Source: an uncultured Oscillospiraceae bacterium (lineage in GTDB: Bacteria; Bacillota; Clostridia; Oscillospirales; Acutalibacteraceae). From it: a stretch of 11,787 nucleotides of DNA. The stretch lies in contig URRG01000034.1 of NCBI GenBank assembly GCA_900550095.1, forward strand, positions 1-11,787, written 5' to 3'. Below are positions 6,641 to 11,787 of this stretch, piece by piece. Position numbers and translations under genes: made by a program. The stretch's first letter is position 1; each line of letters opens with the position of its first letter. Below the pieces are notes generated by a model. It worked only from the letters and a program-made list of their open reading frames with translations, was not told the DNA's origin and ran no database searches.

Positions 6641-6982
6641 GCCGTTATTCTCTGAAACAAAGAGCATATGCGGATATGCGACTGAGAAGCGGCGCCTTTT
6701 TCCTGCGGAACCAAGCAGTGAAAATAAGACAGCCTCCTCGTTGGATCGCATAGTATCAGAAAACAGCCTGGCTTTGGAAATGATCCATAAGCTACAGGTC
6801 CAGTTTTTCCATGAATGCAGTCAATTCAGAAAAAGGAATGTGAAGCGCTTCTGCTGTGTGCGTTTTCATAAAGGCAGCAAAAAGGATCGTTCCTTTTACA
6901 TCTGCCCTTTGCCTTATACAATTCAGTCGAAAACCACTCACAGCAGCGACATACACACACCGTCCCTTCTCCATTTTTCTAT
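6641..6982 (-). other. transcribed region of unknown content between promoter and terminator
   Basis: If the promoter at 6983-7011 and the terminator at 6585-6640 are both real, a minus-strand RNA of about 390 nt is made here. It could encode a 60-residue ORF at 6974 down to 6792 (beginning MEKGRCVYVAAVSGFRLNCI). That ORF would be almost leaderless, since the predicted RNA start is about two bases before its ATG. I do not recognise the peptide. The RNA also has a perfect AAAAGGA/TCCTTTT hairpin near 6885-6902 with a 4-nt loop. It does not resemble RNase P RNA, tmRNA or SRP RNA. It may be a small RNA, a small gene or a regulatory leader. Confidence 0.35.
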
Positions 6983-7011
6983 AGTATACCATTGGAACGC
7001 ATTGGCGTCAA
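6983..7011 (-). promoter_or_regulatory. near-consensus sigma-A promoter, minus strand
   Basis: On the minus strand TTGACG (7006-7011) is followed after exactly 17 nt by TATACT (6983-6988); each hexamer matches the consensus at five of six bases. It is the best promoter in the window. The predicted start is near 6976. It reads towards the terminator at 6585-6640, the 24-codon ORF and the CD3324-family gene, and stands back to back with the promoter of the TIGR04076-family gene. Confidence 0.7.
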
Positions 7012-7055
7012 CCTTCGTCTGCCTGCGGGAAGCGAACGAAAATTTCCTCGGAAAA

Positions 7056-7084
7056 TCGACTGGCATTCACAGATATGGTAAAAT
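7056..7084 (+). promoter_or_regulatory. extended -10 promoter for the TIGR04076-family gene
   Basis: TCGACT (7056-7061) and TAAAAT (7079-7084) are 17 nt apart, and TGG immediately before the -10 gives an extended -10. The predicted start near 7091 leaves a 5' UTR of about 56 nt before the ATG at 7147. Confidence 0.5.
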
Positions 7085-7146
7085 ATTAGAAGATATCGCG
7101 GGCACATGCTTGGGATTCTATTGTATTAGGATATGGAGGACAAGCG

Positions 7147-7491
7147 ATGAAAAAGGTCAGAATCACGGTTTTGAAGACCACTTTAGATGCAGAGCTGGCG
7201 GCGGAATACGGGGCTGAAGGGCTGGGAGCATGTCCTATGCTGAGAGAGGGCCAGGTGTTTTACGCGGATTACGCTAAGCCGGAAGGGCTGTGCGACGAAG
7301 CCTGGAAAGCTATTTATCAGTATGTATTTGCCCTGGCTCATGGTTCCGGGAGGGAACTGTTTTATTACGGAGACTGGATCCGCAGGCCCGGCGTGGCCAT
7401 ATGCAGCTGCAACGACGGCCTGCGGCCTGTTATTTTTAAGCTGGAAGCCACGGAGAAAGAGGCCGTCGTGGAGTATACGCCCGTCCGCTGA
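7147..7491 (+). CDS. TIGR04076-family small protein
   Basis: The 114-residue protein matches the TIGR04076 family of uncharacterised proteins, which is usually about 85-115 residues long. Recognisable blocks are KITVLKT-like at the N-terminus, the CPML block with C29, the KPEGLCDEAW block with C49, and the CSCNDGLRPV block with C86 and C88. The four conserved cysteines suggest metal binding or redox chemistry, but no function is established. There is no signal peptide or membrane segment, so it is expected in the cytoplasm. The start is supported by GGAGG at spacing 7. No obvious terminator with a T-run follows, so transcription could continue into the 281-nt gap before the glycosidase gene. 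That gene nevertheless has its own candidate promoter. Confidence 0.88.
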   Translation: MKKVRITVLKTTLDAELAAEYGAEGLGACPMLREGQVFYADYAKPEGLCDEAWKAIYQYVFALAHGSGRELFYYGDWIRRPGVAICSCNDGLRPVIFKLEATEKEAVVEYTPVR

Positions 7492-7633
7492 ACATGTACC
7501 GGGCTTTCCCGGAAGAAATCTCCCGCAGAAGCGCGGCGGGTGAGAAGGCTGACAGCGAGGCCGACGCGGGAACATGTTAAGCATTTGCCTTTTCAAACAG
7601 AAAGATACGTTAACATTTGTCAATTCTCATCGG

Positions 7634-7662
7634 TTCTTTTTTTCTCTTTCCTGTGGTACTAT
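7634..7662 (+). promoter_or_regulatory. candidate extended -10 promoter and structured 5' UTR for the GH51-like gene
   Basis: TACTAT at 7657-7662 is preceded by TGG, giving an extended -10, but the -35 region (TTCTTT at 7634-7639) is poor. The predicted 5' UTR is about 104 nt and contains two dyads: TCCGTTCC with GGGGACGGA (7678-7685 with 7712-7720), and CCCCG with CGGGG near 7732-7747. They leave the AAGGAGG ribosome binding site free. No CcpA-type operator is evident. Confidence 0.35.
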
Positions 7663-7772
7663 GGTGACAGATAAAGCTCCGTTCCGCAGGGGCTCGAAAG
7701 CGCAGAGATCTGGGGACGGAAATTGACTGCGCCCCGGCAGAGCGGGGACGCATATCGAAGGAGGAAACAAGC

Positions 7773-9737
7773 ATGTTTACCGTACATACCAGCGGCGGCT
7801 GGACAAAACAGCCCGCCGAAAAACGCATTTTCGGCAATTTTATGGAATCCGGCTTCGGAAGGCAGATCCCGGGAATGTGGAGCGAAATGATCTATAACCG
7901 GGCTTTCCGGGAAATCCCCCCCTATACGGAAGCTACCTGGGAATGGCTGGGGCTGGATAAGGAGCACTATAACGAGAAGATGCCTTCCTGGCACAGCGGC
8001 TATGAGGAATACGACTGGGAGCCTGTGGGAAATCCTTCCCTGAAGCATCTGATCGGCACAAGAACGTATAAGGGCACCAGCGCTCTTCGGGTGACGAATC
8101 CGCAGGAGGGCGGCGAGTGCGGCCTGAAACAGAAGGGCATCCATCTGGAGCAGGGAAGGGAATACCGTCTGCGGTTCCAGATCGGCGCGGAAGGCTCCCT
8201 GAGCCGGGCCGGCCTGGAGGGCTTCGGCACTACGGAGCATACGGCGGAAAGGTATCCTTTTGTCATCCGTCTGGGAGCTTTGGAGCATACCATCGAAATC
8301 GGCACGGTGACGGAAATCTATGAATGGAGCTTTACGGCTCCCAAAACAGAGACCGCGGAGCTTTCCCTTCTGTTCTCCTTTAAGGGAGCGGCGGTATTTT
8401 CCAGCATATCCCTCATGCCTGCGGACAATATGGGCGGCTGGCGGCGCGACGTGGTGGAACAGCTGCGAAAGGTGGCTCCCCCGGTGGTGCGCTTCCCCGG
8501 AGGCTGCTTCGTGAGCTTTTACAACTGGGAGAGTTCCATCGGGGACCGGGAAACGAGGGATCCCATGCCCAGCTACTATTGGGGCGGCCTGGAGGAAAAC
8601 GACGTAGGGCTGGATGAATTTCTGGAGCTTTCCAGGCTTGTGGGGTTTGAGCCGCAGATCTGCTTCAATATGATGACCTCAGAACCTTTCAAGGCGCGGC
8701 AGCTGGTAGAATATCTGAATGCGCCCGCCGATGTGGGGATGGGGCGCCTGCGCATGCTGAACGGGCACAAGGATCCGTATGGAGTGAAGCTCTTTGAAAT
8801 GGACAACGAGCCCTGCCGGAAGTGGACGCCTGTCCAGTACGCAGAGCAGTGCGTACGTTTTGGGGAAGAAATGCGCCTGGCGGATCCCTCTGTCGAGCTG
8901 ATGATGGCGGCGTATGACAGCCCCGAAGAGGCCCTGCCCCATATGCTGGAGATTGCCGGCAAAACCGTGGATTATGTTATTTACAGGCAGGGCTGGCCTG
9001 CTTTTGTGGAAAAAGTGCTTCCTGTGATCCGGACGTATAATGAGAAAAACGGTACCAATATCCGGCTTGTGAATACGGAATGGCTTCCCAGCTGCGGCTC
9101 CGTGGAGCCGTTTGAGGATCCCTCCATCCCTATGAATTTCCGTTGGCACGGCGAAATCACCAACGATTACCGCTCTGTTTTCGGTACGCACCAGGGAAGC
9201 TGGAACTATGCCCTCAACGGGGCGGTGCGCCTGATGGATTATATGAGCTACGGCGGCGAATTCGCCTTGGCCAATTTCAACAATATGTGCAATACCTGGG
9301 GCCAGAACGTGATCGAGGCCACGAAGGATTCCTGTTATCTTTCCTGCATGGGCCAGGTGTTCTGTTTCTTCAACCGGAATTTTGAGCCCTGCTATGCCGT
9401 CGGGACCACTGTTTGCGAAGAGGGAGATGCTTCTTGCTGCGGCCGTCAGGGCGGAGAACTGCGGGGATATGATTCCGACGAAAAGGTGACCGCTCTTCTC
9501 ACCAAAAACCTGGAGGGAGTGGAAAAGCTGTACCTTGTGAACCATTCCTCTTCCGAGGAAACCGTGATTCTTCCGGAAGGGAGCTGGACCTGTGCGGACG
9601 CGGTATATGCCGAAGGCAGGATCGTCCGGGCAAAACCGGATGAGGATGTGGTGAAGCCCTGCGATATCCCAGTGAGGGAGGGCAGAGCGGTGCTCAGAGG
9701 GATGTCTCTCTGCTGTCTGGTCAAAGCAAAGGGCTGA
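7773..9737 (+). CDS. GH51-like alpha-L-arabinofuranosidase homologue
   Basis: The 654-residue cytoplasmic protein (no signal peptide) resembles family GH51 enzymes that remove arabinofuranosyl groups from arabinan and arabinoxylan fragments. The N-terminal strand IFGNFMES (19-26) and SEMIYNRAFRE (37-47) match the family. A carbohydrate-binding-like beta domain is inserted at about 80-215. The (beta/alpha)8 barrel then continues with VVRFPGGCFVSFYNWES (238-254). The predicted acid/base is E346 in FEMDNEP and the nucleophile is E436 in VNTEW. A C-terminal beta-sandwich occupies about 515-654. The barrel stretch that usually reads DYxSxHxY here reads DYVIYRQGW (400-408), so the normal active-site His appears replaced, and the two glutamates are closer than usual (90 residues). 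Substrate may therefore differ. The start is supported by AAGGAGG, 8 nt upstream. Confidence 0.83.
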   Translation: MFTVHTSGGWTKQPAEKRIFGNFMESGFGRQIPGMWSEMIYNRAFREIPPYTEATWEWLGLDKEHYNEKMPSWHSGYEEYDWEPVGNPSLKHLIGTRTYKGTSALRVTNPQEGGECGLKQKGIHLEQGREYRLRFQIGAEGSLSRAGLEGFGTTEHTAERYPFVIRLGALEHTIEIGTVTEIYEWSFTAPKTETAELSLLFSFKGAAVFSSISLMPADNMGGWRRDVVEQLRKVAPPVVRFPGGCFVSFYNWESSIGDRETRDPMPSYYWGGLEENDVGLDEFLELSRLVGFEPQICFNMMTSEPFKARQLVEYLNAPADVGMGRLRMLNGHKDPYGVKLFEMDNEPCRKWTPVQYAEQCVRFGEEMRLADPSVELMMAAYDSPEEALPHMLEIAGKTVDYVIYRQGWPAFVEKVLPVIRTYNEKNGTNIRLVNTEWLPSCGSVEPFEDPSIPMNFRWHGEITNDYRSVFGTHQGSWNYALNGAVRLMDYMSYGGEFALANFNNMCNTWGQNVIEATKDSCYLSCMGQVFCFFNRNFEPCYAVGTTVCEEGDASCCGRQGGELRGYDSDEKVTALLTKNLEGVEKLYLVNHSSSEETVILPEGSWTCADAVYAEGRIVRAKPDEDVVKPCDIPVREGRAVLRGMSLCCLVKAKG

Positions 9738-9816
9738 TACGCTTCGACGCCGCGGCTCCGCCGTGTAAGCGGCAGGGCTTGGCGGGGGCCTTGGACCGGC
9801 GGTGAAAATCGGGAAA

Positions 9817-9887
9817 TAAAAAGCGCCTCCGAAAGGGAATCAAAGACAGACGTCCGAATCCTGGATAGGTATAATGCGGGAGGCGCT
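9817..9887 (-). terminator. intrinsic terminator with a very large loop, serving the TetM-like gene
   Basis: On the minus strand AGCGCCTCC (9879-9887) pairs perfectly with GGAGGCGCT (9822-9830), followed by a TTTTTATTT tail extending to about 9814. The 48-nt loop is unusually large for an intrinsic terminator and shows no neat inner stem. It lies about 220 nt after the stop of the TetM-like gene. Confidence 0.65.
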
Positions 9888-9910
9888 GTGCAACGAAATT
9901 TTCTCAATGT

Positions 9911-9957
9911 AAAGGGATGTGGAAACCAAAACAGGTTTTCACATCCCTTTGCTTTTG
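9911..9957 (+). terminator. strong 17-bp hairpin between convergent genes, probable terminator
   Basis: Positions 9911-9927 pair with 9934-9950 over 17 bp with one G-U pair and a 6-nt loop. Reading plus, the stem is followed by the interrupted T-run TTTGCTTTTG, which suits termination of the GH51-like gene that ends at 9737. Reading minus, the tail is CCCTTTACATTG, so it could also act weakly for the TetM-like gene. Confidence 0.65.
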
Positions 9958-10104
9958 CCGTATGAGGATTAAAATTTGAACCTTTTGAAGGGAGGGGAGA
10001 ACAGAGAGCATTAGCCTGCGGCCTTGCAGCAAAAGCGGCAAAAGAAGAAAAGGGCGGCGAAACCTCTGACAGTCTTTGGAGAGCATAGAAGACCCGGACG
10101 GGAT

Positions 10105-11787
10105 TCAGCGTATATGGCGCATTTCATCCACATCCTGCCATTTGACTTCGAAGCCCGCCCCGTGGGAGCAGAAAATGGAGCTGGAGGGATTTTCCATATC
10201 CCGTTCTTTGTCATAGGCGATTTCCCGGATGACCTCCTCCGCGTTGTGGCAGGGCCGGTATCCGGCAGGGCGCAGCTGAATACTGCCTTTCCCCTTGGAA
10301 AAGGAGGCCAGCTCCAATGGGTATTCCAGCATGGTGGAAACAGGCGCTTCCCCTTCTATGCAGGAGCTTTCTCCCTCTGTAAGAGGAGGCTCAAAATTTC
10401 CCTGTCTCTGCTGGATGTCGGAGATGACACGCCCGGCAAGCTCCAGAGGCGCCTGGATCCGGAAAGCGTACCAAGGCTCCAACAGAACGCTTTGGGCTTT
10501 TTCCAGCCCCTGGCGGATAGCTCTGTAGGTTGCCTGGCGAAAATCGCCGCCTTCCGTGTGCTTCAGGTGGTTCTTTCCCGCCGTTAAGGTGACGGTCACA
10601 TCTGTCAGAGGAGAACCGGTGAGGACGCCTCTGTGTTCCTTTTCCAAAATATGGGAGAGAATTAGATTCTGAAAGTTCCTGTCCAGCTCGTCCGTCCGGC
10701 ATTCGGACCGGGCACGGAGCCCCTGTCCCGGCGCGCCGGGTTCTATGCGGACATGCACCTCTGCGTAATGCCGCAGGGGCTCATAGTGACCGTATCCCAT
10801 TACAGGCGCCGAAACGGTTTCCTTATACAGGATATGGGGCGGGCCGAATTCTGCCTGCCAGCCGAATCGCCGGAGCAGGAGCCCGCGAAGGATCTCAAGC
10901 TGAACTTCGCCCATGATCTGCAGATGGATTTCCCCCAGCTGAGGATCGTAACGGATCTTAAGCTCCGGCTCCTCTTCCTCTATAAGGGCCAGCTTCGGGA
11001 GGGCCGCGGCGGGGGAGATTTCCCCGGGCAGGCGGAGCTCGGCGGAGATGACGGGGGTGAGCAGCGGGGAAGGAGCCTCTGTTTCCGCTCCCAGAGAGGT
11101 TCCGGGCCTAATGGCGGTGAGGCCCGCAACGGCGCACACATCCCCCGAGCGAGCCTCGGAGAGGGGCTGCCACCTGGTTCCGCTGTAGAGCCGTATCTGA
11201 TCGATTTTTTCCTGTATGGGAGCCGATGCCCCCTGAGGCGTGTATTCCACCACTCCCTTTACCTGCAGACTGCCCCCTGTGATTTTCAGAAAGGAGAGAC
11301 GAGTTCCTTTACCGTCGTAACGGACCTGGTAGACTTTGGCGGCAAAATCCCTCCTCCGCCGGGGAAGCGGCGCCAAATGCACAAGACCCCACAATATGTT
11401 CTCGATCCCCGTCCCCTCCAGGGCAGAACCCCAGAAGCATGGGAAGCAGCGGCGCTCTTTTGTCAGTTCCGCGGCAGCCGAAAGCCATTCTTCCGGAGAG
11501 TAGGCGTTATCCAGATATTTGTCCAGCAAAGTTTCGTCCATACCGGCCAGCTCCTCCACAGCCTGGGAAGAGAGAAAAGCCCCTTCCGTTTCCGCCCAGA
11601 AGCACCCGGGGCTCAGCCTCCGGCGGAGTTCCCGGAGACAGGCTCCCTTGTCCGCTCCAGGGCGGTCAGCCTTGTTGAGAAAGAGAAAGGTGGGGATTTT
11701 ATACCGCTTCAGGAGCTCCCAGATGGTTTCCGTATGGGGCTGGACGCCTTCCGCCGCGCTGAAAACCAGCACTGCGTAGTCCAACAC
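10105..11787 (-). CDS. TetM/EF-G-like translation factor GTPase, C-terminal 560 residues (runs off right edge)
   Basis: This is a ribosomal GTPase of the TetM/EF-G superfamily. The visible part starts about 90 residues into the protein. The P-loop, switch I and DTPGH motif lie beyond the edge, and the first visible codon (GTG) is internal. G4 is NKAD (38-41 of the visible part) and G5 is SAL (121-123). Domains II to V follow in order, including the domain III block IHLQIMGEVQLEIL (287-300) and the domain IV block GYGHYEPLRHYAEV (331-344). In TetM the domain IV tip that displaces tetracycline has a Tyr-Ser-Pro loop; here the equivalent stretch reads NHLKHTEGGDF (406-416). The C-terminus SSSIFCSHGAGFEVKW fits the TetM-like translation factors of Clostridia that are not known to give resistance. 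Total length would be about 650 residues, normal for the family. Confidence 0.88.
   Translation of the reverse strand: MLDYAVLVFSAAEGVQPHTETIWELLKRYKIPTFLFLNKADRPGADKGACLRELRRRLSPGCFWAETEGAFLSSQAVEELAGMDETLLDKYLDNAYSPEEWLSAAAELTKERRCFPCFWGSALEGTGIENILWGLVHLAPLPRRRRDFAAKVYQVRYDGKGTRLSFLKITGGSLQVKGVVEYTPQGASAPIQEKIDQIRLYSGTRWQPLSEARSGDVCAVAGLTAIRPGTSLGAETEAPSPLLTPVISAELRLPGEISPAAALPKLALIEEEEPELKIRYDPQLGEIHLQIMGEVQLEILRGLLLRRFGWQAEFGPPHILYKETVSAPVMGYGHYEPLRHYAEVHVRIEPGAPGQGLRARSECRTDELDRNFQNLILSHILEKEHRGVLTGSPLTDVTVTLTAGKNHLKHTEGGDFRQATYRAIRQGLEKAQSVLLEPWYAFRIQAPLELAGRVISDIQQRQGNFEPPLTEGESSCIEGEAPVSTMLEYPLELASFSKGKGSIQLRPAGYRPCHNAEEVIREIAYDKERDMENPSSSIFCSHGAGFEVKWQDVDEMRHIR

Larger units (their letters stand above)
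9738..10104. other. convergent intergenic region carrying terminators for both sides
   Basis: This 367-nt gap separates the tails of the GH51-like gene (plus) and the TetM-like gene (minus). The first 80 nt are GC-rich without a clear structure. The two terminator hairpins listed separately occupy 9817-9957. The remainder, 9958-10104, shows no gene or structure that I can support. Confidence 0.7.

Noticed and set aside
6838..6852. GAAGCGCTTC palindrome resembling a CcpA (cre) site
   Set aside because: It is one base short of the cre spacing and does not lie at a promoter of a carbohydrate gene.
6492..7217. 241-codon plus-strand ORF across the leader region
   Set aside because: It overlaps the start of the TIGR04076-family gene in another frame, runs through a terminator and a promoter of the opposite strand, and shows no protein motif.
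8679..9545. 288-codon minus-strand ORF
   Set aside because: It is antisense to the catalytic domain of the GH51-like gene and reflects its codon bias; no motif is present.
9870..9875. Perfect TATAAT on the plus strand just before the 17-bp hairpin, suggesting a tiny RNA
   Set aside because: There is no acceptable -35 element at 16-18 nt, and the hexamer lies inside the loop of the minus-strand terminator.

Overview
The window looks like chromosome from a gut-type Clostridia, most probably a Lachnospiraceae relative. The evidence is a Firmicute-style set of strong AGGAGG ribosome binding sites, sigma-A-like promoters, many intrinsic terminators, and a gene set typical of that group: an AraC regulator with an extracellular sensor, a CD3324-family small protein, a TIGR04076-family small protein, a GH51-like glycosidase and a TetM-like translation GTPase. 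The taxon is inferred from family recognition, not from a marker gene.

Left part (1-3616). The window opens with the first 35 codons of a lipoprotein, on the minus strand, with a perfect lipobox; it is probably the sugar-binding subunit of an ABC importer. About 1.25 kb further in lies a 705-residue membrane-anchored AraC-type regulator, also on the minus strand, which reads from a TTG start and ends at its own terminator. This pairing suggests a regulator next to the transporter it controls. The roughly 1.1 kb between them holds inverted repeats but no convincing gene.

Middle part (3617-7146). A gene-poor 0.85 kb stretch is followed by three minus-strand units. One is an RsgA-like circularly permuted GTPase fused at its C-terminus to an RNHCP zinc domain. 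The next is an 89-residue CD3324-family HTH protein. Upstream of it is a long leader containing a near-consensus promoter, an intrinsic terminator far upstream of the gene, a 24-codon ORF with an ideal ribosome binding site, a 12-bp dyad with mutually exclusive inner hairpins, and a tandem 11-nt repeat. This leader is the least explained and most interesting part of the window.

Right part (7056-11787). On the plus strand are a TIGR04076-family small protein and a 654-residue GH51-like alpha-L-arabinofuranosidase homologue, each with its own candidate promoter. The glycosidase keeps both catalytic glutamates but appears to lack the usual active-site histidine. It converges on a minus-strand TetM-like ribosomal GTPase that runs off the right edge. 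The sequence of that GTPase argues for a housekeeping or stress translation factor rather than a tetracycline-resistance determinant. Terminators for both directions lie between the two genes.

There is no tRNA, rRNA, CRISPR array or intact mobile element visible. The genes mostly look like separate transcription units rather than one pathway.
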